In this document: positions 11,031 through 22,311 of the stretch, piece by piece
Layout: each line of letters begins with the position of its first letter
Position numbering within the stretch: the stretch's first letter is position 1
Source of the DNA: CAIWHR01 sp963811685
GTDB taxonomy: Bacteria; Pseudomonadota; Gammaproteobacteria; Burkholderiales; Casimicrobiaceae
Length of the DNA: 64,000 nt
Direction: 5' to 3'
NCBI GenBank assembly: GCA_963811685.1
Contig: CAWESK010000017.1
Location: 1 to 64,000, forward strand
Program-made: the position numbers and the translations under genes
The notes under the pieces: model-generated
Told to the model about the DNA's origin: nothing
Databases searched by the model: none
The model's input: the letters and a program-made list of their open reading frames with translations, nothing else

Positions 11031-12469
11031 ATGGACATCCTCGCCTTCATCGTCGGAGTGAAGCTGCCGTGGCTCCTCGGCATCACCGCGCTCGCCGCGC
11101 TGCGCGATAACCGACGGCCCGCGAATGCTCCGGGCGAAGTCGCCTGGATCGTCGGCGCGGGCTACCTCGTCGGCGCGTTCCTGCTGACGCTCTGGATGCG
11201 CGTGCTGTCGCTCGCGCAGATCCCTTTCGGCCGAGCGGCGATCGCGGCGCCGCTGCTTTTCGCCACGGCCGCGCTTGCCGTCGTCGCATGGCGCAGGCAT
11301 GGTGGCGCGTCGCTCGTCGCCGCCACGCTCGGCGCACTGCGCGCGCTCATCGCGCCGCCAGGCGTCGCGCGGGCAACCCGGATCGCGTGGCAGCTGATCC
11401 TCGCCTGGATCGCCGTTCGCTACGTGCTTCTCGCCCTCGAAGTGATATGGCAGCCGCTCTATCCATGGGACGCCTGGATCCAATGGGCGACGAAGGCGCG
11501 CGTCTGGTACGAGGAAGGCCGCATCGCGCCTTTCGCGCGGGCGCCCGAATGGTTCGCCGCGGGAGGCGCCGTCTGGTTCGACGCGTCGCCCGAATATCCG
11601 CCGACGATGCCGCTGCTGCAGGTCTGGACGTGCATTGCGCTCGGCCGCTGGGACGATACGCTGATGAACGCGCCGTGGTGGCAATTCTCGCTCGCGTTGA
11701 CGTTTGCCGTGTATGGTGCGCTGCGCTCGCGCGACCTCGACGCGCTGCCGGCGCTGCTCGGCGCCTTCCTTGTCGCCTCGCTGCCGCTCGCCAACGTCCA
11801 TGTCGCGCTCGCCGGCTACGCAGACCTGCCGATGGCCGCGTATTACACGAGCGCGGCGCTGGCGCTTCTGCGCTGGACCCGATCGCGATCGGCGCGCGAC
11901 GCGGGGCTCGCGCTGTTGCTGGCGATCGCCTGCACGCAGATCAAGGTCCCCGGGCTCGTCTGGGCGCTGACGCTGCTGCCCGGCGTCGTGGTCGCGCTGC
12001 TGCCGCGGCAGGGGCCCAAGGTCGTGGCTATCGGGCTCGCCGTCACGCTCTTCGCGCTGGCCGTTCTCGCGCAGACCTATCCCGTCGTCCTCAACTACCG
12101 GCTGCACCTCGATTTCGATCCCGCCTGGCGCGCGCTCGGCGAGACGCAGTTTCTCCTCAGCAACTGGCATCTTCTGTGGTACGCGGGAATCGTGGCGGCG
12201 CTGCTCGCATGGCGACAGCTTGCGGCGCCGGACCTGGCGCCGCTGACCGCCATCATGACGACCGGCGGGTTGTTCCTCGTCGTCGTGTTCAGTTTCACCA
12301 ACGCGCGGCAGTGGGTGACCGAGCAGACGACGATCAATCGCGCGACGCTGCACATCGCGCCTCTCGCCGCGGTGTTCGCCGTGCTCGCTTTTCGCGCCTT
12401 TGCCGCAGCGCTGGGCCGCAGCGCAGCACGTCCGCTGCACCGGCGCAGGCGGCGCCCCCTTCGGCGTAG
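11031..12469 (+). CDS. Polytopic membrane protein, probable GT-C-type glycosyltransferase
   Basis: About 480 aa with ten or more hydrophobic helices, starting MDILAFIVGVKLPWLLGITA. After helix four comes an extracytoplasmic loop with PLYPWDAWIQWATKARVWYE and SPEYPPTMPLLQ, resembling the first large loop of dolichyl-phosphate-mannose-type (GT39/GT83) membrane transferases; the aspartate in WDAW may be the catalytic base (inference). A frameshift near 12420 is needed to reach TAG at 12467-12469; otherwise the frame fuses directly into the next gene. It is likely to use a lipid-linked sugar in the periplasm. Confidence 0.65.
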
Positions 12470-12491
12470 CGCGACCGCGCGGCACATCCGC

Positions 12492-14748
12492 ATGCTGCAG
12501 CTCCCGGGTGTCACGCTCGTGTGCGCCGACACGGCGAACCATGCGCTCGCGCTCCGCGCGCTCGCGAAGTCGCAGGAGGACACGCGCTATGGGCGCGCGC
12601 TTTTCCTGACCGATCGTCTGCCGCCCGGTCTTGCGGCACCCGACGGCGTCGAGGTGGTCGCCATCGACCCGCTCGACTCGCGCGACGCGTATTCGCAGCT
12701 GATGCTGAAATCGCTGCTGCCGCACATCGACACGCCGCACGCGCTCGTCATTCAATGGGACGGTTACGTCGTCAATGCGCAGGCGTGGGACCCGGCGTTT
12801 CTCGACTGCGACTACATCGGCGCCAAGTGGTACTGGCAGAGTGATGGCCTGCGCATCGGCAACGGCGGCTTTTCCCTGCGCTCGCTCAAGCTGCTGCGCG
12901 CGCTGCAGGATCCGCGCATCGAGCTCGTCGAAGCCGAGGACATCACCATCGGCCGCGCCTTTCGCGGCCTGCTCGAGCGCGAGCACGGAATTCGTTTCGC
13001 CGACGAGGCGCTCGCCGACCGTTTTTCGTTCGAGGCGGCGTATCCGATCGGCAAGCCGTTCGGGTTCCACGGCCTGTTCAATTTCTGCCGCACGGTCGCG
13101 CCGGCGGAGATCGCGGCGCTCGCGCCGACTTTTTCAGCCGCGATTGCCCGCTCGCCGCAACTGCTCCAGCTCCTGCGCAACTGCATCGCGATGGGTCAAT
13201 GGGAGGCCGCGCGCGCGATCGCGCAGCGCATCCTCGCGGTGACGCCCGATCACGCGGAGGCGCGGGCGATGCTCGCCCACGTCGAGCACGCCGCCGCGCA
13301 ACCGACATCGACGGGCCGCAACGAACCGTGCCCGTGCGGCAGCGGTCGCAAATACAAGCACTGCCACGGTGCGCTTGGCGCGAGCGCTCCGCCGACGCCG
13401 GCGGACGCCGAGGCGCTCGTGCGCAATGCCCTCGCGGCGCATCAGCGCGGCGACCTCGAGGGCGCCGAGACCGGCTACCGCGAGGCGCTGGCGCGTGCGA
13501 GCGGCCATCCGATGGCGACCCATTTCCTCGGCGTCGCGCTCTACCAGCGCGGCCGCGTCGACGAAGCGCTGCCGCTGCTGCACGCCGCCGTCGAGGCCGT
13601 TCCCGGCGAAGCGGAGTTCCACAACAACTTCGGCCTCGCGCTCGCGGCGGCAGACCGTACCGAGGAGGCAATCGGCGAGTATCGGCGCGCGCTCGATCTG
13701 CGTCCCGCGCATGCGGGCACCTGGAGCAATCTCGGTCTCGCGCTGCAGGCGGAAAACCGGCTGGACGAAGCCATCGACGCGTTTCGCCGCGCGCTCGCCG
13801 TCGATCCGGGATTCGCGCAGGCGCACTGGAATCTCGCTTTGGCGCTGCTCGCGCATCAGGAATTCGACGAAGGATGGCGCGAATACGGTTGGCGCCACCG
13901 CGTGCCCGAGTTCGCGGCCGAGGCGCACCAATGGCAGGGGCCGCGCTGGGACGGCGCCGATGCCGCCGGCCGCACGCTGCTCGTCGGCTCGGAGCAGGGG
14001 CTGGGCGACACGCTGCAGTTCATCCGTCTCGCGCAGCCGCTCGACGCGCGCGGAGCTCGCGTCGTCGTCAGCACCGGAGCGCCTCTCGTCCGGCTGCTCG
14101 CGAGCGCCCCCGGCGTTGCCGCGGTCTTCGGTCCCGGCGAGACGCCTTCCTCCCTACGACGCGCACATAACGCTGATGGAGCTCCCGCGCGTCTTGAGGC
14201 TCACGCCCGAGTCGATCCCTTCGACCGTGCCTTATCTCGCCGCGGATGCCGGCCGGCGCAAGGAGGTCGCCGGCATGCTGGCCGCACACGCGGGCAAGCG
14301 CAAGGTTGGCGTCGCATGGTCGGGAAGCCGGGCCAACTCGCTCAACCGCCGGCGCTCGATTCCGCTCGCCGCGCTGGCACCGCTGTTCGCGCTGCCCGGC
14401 ATCGCCTGGTTCTCGCTGCACCGAAGCGTCGACGAAGAGGAGATCTCGAAGGTGCCGCAGGCTGCCGCGCTCAATCGACTCCCGGTGCGCGAGGATTTCG
14501 ACGGCATGGCGGCGCTGGTCGCGGAGCTCGATCTCGTCATCAGCGTCGATACGAGCATCGCCCATCTCGCGGGCGCGCTCGCGCGACCGACGTGGGTCCT
14601 GCTCGCCTCCGGCGCCGACTGGCGCTGGTACCCGCTTGGCGCGGACAGTCCCTGGTACCCGACCGCGCGCCTCTTTCGCCAGCCTCGTCTCGGCGACTGG
14701 ACGACGGTCGTCCTGCGTGTGCGCGACGAGCTCGCCGGCGCGAGCTGA
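12492..14748 (+). CDS. DUF5672-like / SEC-C / TPR / GT9-like fusion protein
   Basis: Multi-domain cytoplasmic protein, about 752 aa. Residues 1-220 resemble DUF5672, a glycosyltransferase-like domain, with ALVIQWDGYVVN, DYIGAKWYWQSD and GNGGFSLRS. Residues 276-293 form a SEC-C zinc motif, NEPCPCGSGRKYKHCHG. Residues about 300-460 are TPR repeats (NNFGLALAAADRTEEAIGEY, WSNLGLALQAENRLDEAIDA). The C-terminal part resembles GT9: LVGSEQGLGDTLQFIRLAQP and DLVISVDTSIAHLAGALARP. A frameshift lies near 14140, after which the frame reads PYDAHITLMELPRVLRLTPE. ATG 12492 begins the DUF5672 similarity; the preceding gene probably ends 22 nt upstream. Substrate unknown. Confidence 0.72.
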
Positions 14749-14754
14749 ACCACG

Positions 14755-16832
14755 ATGTCCGCAGGGCCGGGAAAATCCGCAGGCGATGCCGCGCTCCGCG
14801 ACGCGCACGCGGCGTGGCAGCGCGGCGATGCAGCCGCCGCCGAAGCGCATTGCCGCAAGGCGATCGGGCACGGCATCGACGATGCGCGCGCATGGACATT
14901 GCTCGGCATCGCGCTGCGGCATCGCGATCCTTCCGGGGCCGAAGCGGCCTTGCGTTGCGCGATGGAGCGCGATCCACGCTTTGTCGACGCGCCGTTTCAG
15001 CTCGGCAATCTTCTGCGCCAGCAAGGGCAATGGGCGGCCGCCGTTTCCGCCTATGAAAGGGCCCTGCCGCTCGCGCCGGGCAATGCGGCCATCCAGAACA
15101 ATCTGGCGCTCGCGCTCGACGGCGCCGGCGACGCGCCCCGCGCCATCGACACGTGGCGCGACGTGCTACGTGTCCATCCCGGGCACCGGCAGGCCGTCGG
15201 CAATCTGATCCATGTGCTCTGCCGCGAGCGCCAGCACGAAGAAGCGGCCCGCTTGTTCGAGCGCCACGTCCGCGGCATGGCGGACATCGACGCCGGCATC
15301 TGGCTCGACTATGGAATATGCAAGTACCGTCTGCTCGACTACCCGGCCGCCGAAGCGGCCTTCCGACGGGCGCTCTCCCTCGCGCCCGACGACGCGCTGA
15401 TCCTCGCCAACCTCGGCTCCGTCCTGGTCGACGGGGGCGATTACGAGAATGCGGAGCCCCTGGTCTCGCGGGCACTCGCGCTCGACCCGGATCTCGTCTT
15501 CGCGGCCACGCTCCTCGATACGTGCCGTGCGCATTTGTGCGACTGGAGCGCCCGCGAGACGCTGTGCGCGCGCATTCTCGAGCGCGTTTCGCGTGACGAC
15601 GGGGACAAGGGAATCGACAATCCGTTCACGACGCTGTCGTTGCCCCTGCCGCCTGCGGCACAGTTGCGCATCGCCAAGCGCTGGGCGGATTCGCTGCTTC
15701 CGCCCCCCGGAACCGGCGCGATCACCCGACCCCGCGCGGCGCGCGCGCGCGAGTCAAGGCTCCGCCTGGGATACGTATCGTCGGATTTTCGCACTCATGC
15801 TATCGCCTTCCTGCTGACGGAGGTCTGGGAGCGCCACGACCGGAAGCACTTCGAGACATTCGCCTATTCGATCGGGCCGCGTGAGGTTTCCCCGCTGCGC
15901 TCCCGAATCGAGATCGCGTTCGATCATTTCGCAGACTGCGGCGACGAGGGATTCGACGAAACCGCGCGGCGCATCGGCGACGACGGCATCGACCTGCTGG
16001 TCAACCTCAATGGATACACGATGCACGCGCGGAGCGAAATCTTCGCGCTGCGACCCGCGCCGGTGGCGCTGGCGTGGCTCGGCTATCTCGGGACGATGGG
16101 CGCCGATTTCATCGATTACATAATCACCGACAGCATCGCCACGCCCGCCGAAATGCAGCCGTTGTTCGCCGAGCGCCTGCTGGCGCTTCCGCATTGCTAC
16201 TGTCCCAGCGACACCCGCCGGGAAATTGCGCCGTGCACGCTGTCGCGCGAGGCTGCCGGTCTCCCCTCGGACGGCTTCGTCTTTTGCTGTTTCAACGCGC
16301 TGTACAAGCTTGCTCCGGAGACGTTCGACGTCTGGATGCGGCTGCTCGCGGCCGTCCCGGGAGCGTCCTGTGGCTTGCCCCCGGCAGCCCCAAGGCGTGC
16401 GCCAACCTGCGCATGGAAGCGGAGCGCCGCGGCATGCGCGGCGAGCGCCTCGTCTTCGCGTCGCGCGTCCCGCCGGCCGATCATCTCGCGCGCCACGCGC
16501 TCGCCGACCTCTTCCTCGACACGCTGCCCCAGAATGCCGGCACCATGGCGAACGACGCCCTGTTCACCGGGCTGCCCGTGCTCACGTGCATGGGGGCGAC
16601 GATGGCGGGCCGGGTGGCGGGAAGCCAGCTCCACTCGCTCGGACTGTCCGAACTGGCGACGACGGACTTGCGGGCCTACGAAGATATGGCCATGCGGATC
16701 GCCCGCGAGCCGGAAGCCGCGAGCGCGCTTCGCGCAAAGATCCGGGCCAATCGCCCCACACATCCGTTGTTCGACATGGCCCTTTTCACGCGCGACCTGG
16801 AAACCGCGCTCCGGGCCGTCGTCCGCGCCTGA
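14755..16832 (+). CDS. TPR-GT41 protein, O-GlcNAc-transferase/SPINDLY-like (copy A, frameshifted)
   Basis: Predicted cytoplasmic protein O-glycosyltransferase, about 692 aa. Residues about 10-265 are TPR repeats that would bind the protein acceptor. The GT41 domain starts near residue 335 (SRLRLGYVSSDFRTHAIAFL). It contains RPAPVALAWLGYLGTMGADF, then FNALYKLAPETFDVW, whose lysine matches the nucleotide-binding lysine of OGT, and DLFLDTLPQNAGTMANDALF. The histidine that precedes threonine in the usual GHT motif is replaced by tyrosine (NGYT). A frameshift lies near 16370. Six bases separate it from the previous gene. Target proteins are unknown. Confidence 0.83.
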
Positions 16833-16859
16833 CGCGCACGGACCCTTCGAGCTGCTTTG

Positions 16860-18981
16860 TCATTCGCCGCGCACGAGGCTTGAGAGCGCGTCCTCCAGCG
16901 CGCGCACGGGCAGCGCATCGTCGAAGACCTTCGCCGCCGCGTCGCGCGTGCGACGTGAAACCTCCCGCTGGTAGGCACGATCTGAAGCCAACGCCGACGC
17001 GATGCGCACGTAGTCGTCCTCGTCACGCGCAATGAGATCGTCGAGGCCGGTGATCGTGAGCATGCCCGCGCTCTGTCGCCCGCGCATGAAACGCCCCGGC
17101 AGCGTCACGAGCGGCAGGCCGGCAGCGAGCGCATCGAGGCTCGTGTTGCCGCCGGACCAGCGCAGCGTGTCGAGCATCGCATCGCAAACGGCATTGATCC
17201 GCAGATAGTCGTCGTGACCGCATTGCGGAAGAAGGATCAGCCGATCCTCGTCAGTGCGGCCCGCGCGCGCGAACGCAGCCGCGAGGCGCGCACGATATTT
17301 CGCCGTCAGCGCGGGATGCCGACCTTCGAACGCAACGAGGCGCGCCTGCCGGCACGGCGGCCAGTACGCGCACGAAGAGCGCGTCGGTGTCGGGATGGAT
17401 CTTGAACAGCGACTGCGGGCACAGGAAGAGCGGCACGCCATCGGGCAATCCAAAGCGGGCGCGCGACGCGCCGTCCGGCACCGTGGGCCGCTCGTAATTC
17501 GTGCCGATGCCGGGCAGCGGTATCAGCTTCTCCGAATAGTGCTGCACCGCGTTCGGGGGCTCCATTGCGGCGCAGCTGAAGAACGCATCGATGGTCGCGT
17601 GCCCGGTCGTCACTGGATGCCCCCACGCCGCGCACTGGATGGGCGCCAGCCGCAGCGCGGCGAGAACGAACGTCGGCGCGTTCATCCCGAGCTCGGGGTA
17701 GACCAGCACGTCTAGCGCGTCCGCGCGGATCGTCGGCGCAATCGCCGACGGCACCAGCGCCTGCCCCGGATACGTCCGCACGCGGTCGGCATGCGCCGAC
17801 AGCTGCTGCAGGAAGGGTGTGGCGTCGCGGCGCAGGTTGTAGAGGATGATCTCGAAGCGCGCGCGATCGAGGCCGGCGATCCAGCTGCGGAAGTAGCGCC
17901 CGCAGGTACCGTCGGAAAAAAACGACGACGCGAAGCCGATCCGAATGCGGGCGCCGGTCGCCGACGGCCGCACTGGCGCGCGCCATTCCGGCCCAACCGC
18001 GTCGATCGCACGAGCCATGACGGCCGCGAACCGGGACTGCAGGAGACGGTCGTCTTCCCCCTGATACGCGAGCAGGAAGTTCGTCCAGCGCAGGTCATCG
18101 CTCACGTCGGCGAACGTCCGGCCGCGCACGAGCGCCGGCACTCCCTCCTCCAGGCGCGCAAGCCCTTCGCCATAGCGCTCGCGCGCCGACGCGACGGCCG
18201 ATGGGTCGGGGTAGACCATCGGCAGCGTGAGCGCTTCGCCAAACGCGGCGCGCAGAAGATCCGGCTTTCGCGCACGCGCGTTCGCGTAAACGCGCAGCGC
18301 GGCGTCGAGATCGTCGCGCTCGGCCAGTGCCCCCGCGAGCTGCAGCATCGTGTTCGTGTCGTCGGGAGCCGTCGCGATGACGCGGTGGAAGAGGTCGACG
18401 GCATCGTCGATGTCACCACGCTGGCGCGCGATGCCGGCGAGCGCCTGGACGAAGCGCAGATCGGGCTTGAGCGCCAATGCGCGCCGGAACGCGTCGCGCG
18501 CAGCGCCATCGTCGCCAAGATCGAGCAGCAGCGATCCGAGATTGCCCCAGGCGAGCGCGTAGTCGGGCTGCACCGCGACTGCCCGGCGCACCGCGTCCAC
18601 AGCCTCGGCGAGCCGGCCGCCGGTGCGCAGCGCACTGCCCAGGTTGTTCCATGCGCGCGCATAGCCGGCGTCGAGGCCGACGGCGATCGTCAGCGCATCG
18701 ATGGCCCCGCGCACATCGCGCATGTCGGCAAGCAGAATGCCGAGCGAATTGCGAAGGCGGGCATCGCGGGGGTAGCGGGCGATCGCGTGCTCGATGTCCG
18801 CGACCGCGCCGGAGACGTCTCCCGTCATTTCCCGCGCCTGCGCGCGCAGCGACAGCGCGGCACGAATGTCCTCGGGCACCGTGCCCACCGTCGCGAGGAC
18901 GGCCGAAAGTACCGGCAACGCTTCGGCCGCCCGACCCGCGCGGAGCAGCGCCTCGGCGTTTCCGATCCGTGCATCAGCCAT
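16860..18981 (-). CDS. TPR-GT41 protein (copy B, frameshifted)
   Basis: About 707 aa. TPR repeats cover roughly residues 1-250 (WNNLGSALRTGGRLAEAVDA, WGNLGSLLLDLGDDGAARDA). The GT41 domain follows: RIRIGFASSFFSDGTCGRYF, LAPIQCAAWGHPVTTGHATI, CPQSLFKIHPDTDALFVRVL and, after a frameshift near 17350, DAMLDTLRWSGGNTSLDALA. The lysine after SLF is conserved, but the N-lobe catalytic-region motif has drifted (YPELGMN). It is convergent with copy A: their stops are 27 nt apart. Its start overlaps the end of copy C by 8 nt, so translation is probably coupled. Confidence 0.8.
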
Positions 18982-21900
18982 CGACGGACTCGCCTGCGTC
19001 GATCAGCACCTCGGGCGCCCTCGCCGCCAGCGCGACGAGATAGGCGCGCTCGAGCGCGCGGGTGTGCGCGACGGTATCGGTCAGCACCGAGCGGCGCAGG
19101 CCTTCGCGAATGCGCGCGCGAACGTCGCGCATGAACTCGGGATCGGTGCCGAGGCGGACCGCGATGTCCGCATATTCGGTGCCGCTGGTCGCGATCGTAT
19201 CGGTCACGCCGAGATTGGCGAGGATCGAATACGACGTGCGCTCGCCATGCCGCCGACCTTGCAGCGTCACGACGGGCACTCCCATGTCGAGCGCTTCCAG
19301 CGTGCCGTTGACCCCGCCATAGGGCATGGGGTCGAGCACGAAGTCGACGAGCTCGTAACGGGCCTGGTTCTCGCCGTCGTCGCGTCCCTGCGGCAGGAAT
19401 ATGCAGCGATCGAGCCCGATGCCGGCGGCGGCGAGCAGCCGCTCGAAGGTTGCGCGAAGCGCGGGATCGACCGGCGACAAAGCGAGCCGCGCGCGCGGGA
19501 TGCGCGCGAGCACGTCGCGCCACAGCGTGAGGCAACGGCGCGACAATTTCATCGGGCTCACGAAGGCGCCGATCACGACGGCGTCGGCCGCAATGCCCAG
19601 CGCGGCGCGGTGAAACGGGTGCTCCGTCGCAGGGGCGACGTGTCGGTACGGATAGACGCAGCCCTCCATCGGCAGCAGCGTCTCCACCTGGTAGGCCTGG
19701 TTGGCCGGAACGTCGGCATAGGCGTCCGTGAGCTTGAAGTCGATCGTCGAGAGGCCCACCGTTCCGGCGCTCGCGACATGCGTGATCTGCACGCGCGCCG
19801 GTTTCAGCGCGAGGATTCCGGGACGCGCGCCCTTCGTGTGCGTCGAAAGGTCGACCAGGATGTCGAGATCGTCCTCCGCGATGCGCAGCGCCGCCTCGCG
19901 CTCGGTCTCGTGCGCGAAGGCGTGAAAGCGGTCGGCGAGCCCGCGAAACTTCGCCGTCCATTCGTCATCGGTTTCCGACAGCGCGTAGAAGAACAGCTCG
20001 AAGCGCGCCTTGTCCTGGTGCTCGACCGCCGCCCACGCCATCTTGCCCATGACGTGATTGCGCAGGTCGCCCGAAAGATAGCCGATGCGCACGCGCCCCG
20101 GACGCCGCGCGGGCGCGCGCGCCACCGGCTCGCCGTAGGTGTGGCGCGCCGCAGCGTCGTACATCCGCGCGAAATGCTCGAGCAGCGGCGACTCCACGTC
20201 GAAATACAGAAGCAGGTAGAGGATCTCCTCCAGCGCGTCGACGAGCTCGGCCTCGTTGCGGGCGGCGAAACGCTCGTGCCGCAGGCCATCGATGTAGCGC
20301 TCGAGCTTGGCAAAATCGCCTTGGTGCTGGCACGCGACGAGCGCCTGCACGGCGAGCGGCAACGCGTCGGGACACCGTGCCTCGAAGCGCAGGAAATTGG
20401 CGAGGTAGCTGTCGATGCGCCCCGCGGCGAGCATCACCTCGCCGAGGTTGCGATACGCCGCCACGTTGGCAGGGTCGGCGGCCTGCACTTCGCCGTACGC
20501 GGCGATGGCGGCATCGGTCATGCCCTGCTCCTGGAACAGCACGCCGAGATTGAAATGCGCGGCGACGAGGTCCGGGCGAAATGCGAGCGCCCGCTGGTAC
20601 GAGCGCGCTGCCTCGGAGAAGAAGCGCTGCATCTGCAACGCGACGCCGAGGTGATAATGGGTTTCGCCATCGGCCATGTCCTGCTGCAACGCGCGGACGA
20701 ACGCCCCGGCCGCCGCAGGGCCATCGTGCCGGGCGAGATGCGCGCGCCCGAGCGCACGCAAGAGCCCCGGATGCGCGGGCGCGGCGACGAGTCCTTGCTC
20801 GGCGCAGCGCAACCGCGTCGTCGAGGACGCCGGCCGCGAGCGCCGCATTCACCGCCGCGATCCGCGCGTCGACGTACGCCGGCGCCAGCGCCAGTGCCGC
20901 GGCAAACGCGTCGCGGGCGGAGGCAACCTCGCCCGCGTCCCGCTGCGCGACACCAAGAAGATAGTGGGCGGGCGCGAAGCCCGGCTGCAGTTGCAGCACA
21001 CGACCGTAGCCGGCGATCGCGGCCGCCCGGTCGCCCTGCTGATGCGCACGCAGCGCGTCCGTCCAGACCGCCGCCATCGCGGCGGCATCGAGCGGGCAAT
21101 CGGTGCTCGAATCGCGCGTGTCATCCAGCGAGCGCAGCGCTGCGACGAGCGCGTCGGAGCTCTCGAAGGCGCGGTCGACGAGCGGCGTCGAGTACGGCAG
21201 CGCGGCGATCGTCCACACGTGCCGTGCGGGATGCTGCGCCAGCAGCGTCGACGTCGCGACGTTCATGCCCTCGAGATCGACGAGCACATCGGCATCGAGT
21301 GCGGCGATTGACTTGCCCGCCGCTGCGTCCGTGTCCGCGAGGACCAGCTGCGCGACGCCTGGCGGCAACCGCAACCGCGACGAGCCGACGGTGGCGACCG
21401 TCATCGCAAAGGCTGCGGACGCGAGCGCGGTCAATGCCTCGAGCGTCGCGGAGTCGACGCACTCACCCACGGCGAGCACGACGACGCGCGTGCGCTTTCC
21501 CGCGGTGCGCCGCGGCCAGGTGACCGGCACGCTTGGGCTCATCGATGCCGCGCACGCCGCCGCGAGCCGCGCCGAGACTTCGAGCGCGGCGTCGCGGTCG
21601 AAGCGCGCGACCGCAACGGCGATCCGGCGCAGCGCGTCCAATTCGGCCGGACCGACGGAGCGCGAGCGAATCGCAGCCAGGAGCGACGCTCGCGTCGCTG
21701 CGTGCTCCGCGTCCGCCTCGCCTGGATGCTCCAGCACGATCGCCACCAGCAGCAACGGCGCCGCCGCCAGCAATTCCGTCGAGCGCGCAACGCTGCCGAT
21801 CACCGCGCTGCGCTCGGGTGACGCCGGTGCGCGGTCGAGCGCGAGCGCAAGCGGACCCGAAAGCGTCGCCACGGCAATGAGCGTGGACTCTTGCTGGAGT

Positions 21901-22311
21901 GCGCGCTCCACCGCCGCCGCGGCAGCAGGCGTTGCGGCGGCCGCACGCGGTCATTTGCGCGATGGCGACGATCAGCTCCGCGCGCGCGTTGCCGGGCGCG
22001 AGCGCAATCACTTGCTCGGCCATCGACAGCGCGGTCGCGGCGTCACCCGCCGCCAGCAGCGCTTCGGCAAGCGCCTGCCGCGGCGCGAGAAACGAGGCGT
22101 CGAGGCGCGCCGCCTCCCGCCACGCTGCGAGCGCCTCGGGCAACCGGCCCAGCTGCCACAGCACCTCGCCCAGCACGAAGTGCGGGTCGGGCGCGCGCGG
22201 ATCGGCTCGGCTCGCCCGGCGAAAGCACAGCATCGCGTCGACCGGGCGCCCTTCCCACTGGTGCGTGCGCCCGCGCGCAACCCAATCGGCGCTTTCCGAC
22301 GCCGCGCTCAT
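18974..22311 (-). CDS. Large TPR-GT41 protein with a second, degenerate GT41-like region (copy C, frameshifted)
   Basis: About 1112 aa, far longer than typical SPINDLY-like proteins. The order is short TPRs (residues 1-110), a region of about 230 residues containing DADVLVDLEGMNVATSTLLA and PARHVWTIAALPYSTPLVD that resembles a decayed GT41 N-lobe, a second TPR array, then a complete GT41 domain. The latter has RVRIGYLSGDLRNHVMGKMA, DILVDLSTHTKGARPGILAL with the THT histidine retained, VSPMKLSRRCLTLW and DFVLDPMPYGGVNGTLEALD, the last resembling HMW1C-type enzymes. Frameshifts lie near 21950 and 20815. The start overlaps the upstream GT4 stop as ATGA. Confidence 0.75.

Noticed and set aside
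11031..15056. A single 1341-residue membrane-DUF5672-TPR fusion
   Set aside because: The parts join only because a frameshift hides TAG at 12467-12469; a clear ATG starts the second gene at 12492.
17791..19134. Long plus-strand frames antisense to the TPR-GT41 genes
   Set aside because: They are Arg/Ala-rich shadows of the opposite strand with no conserved motif.
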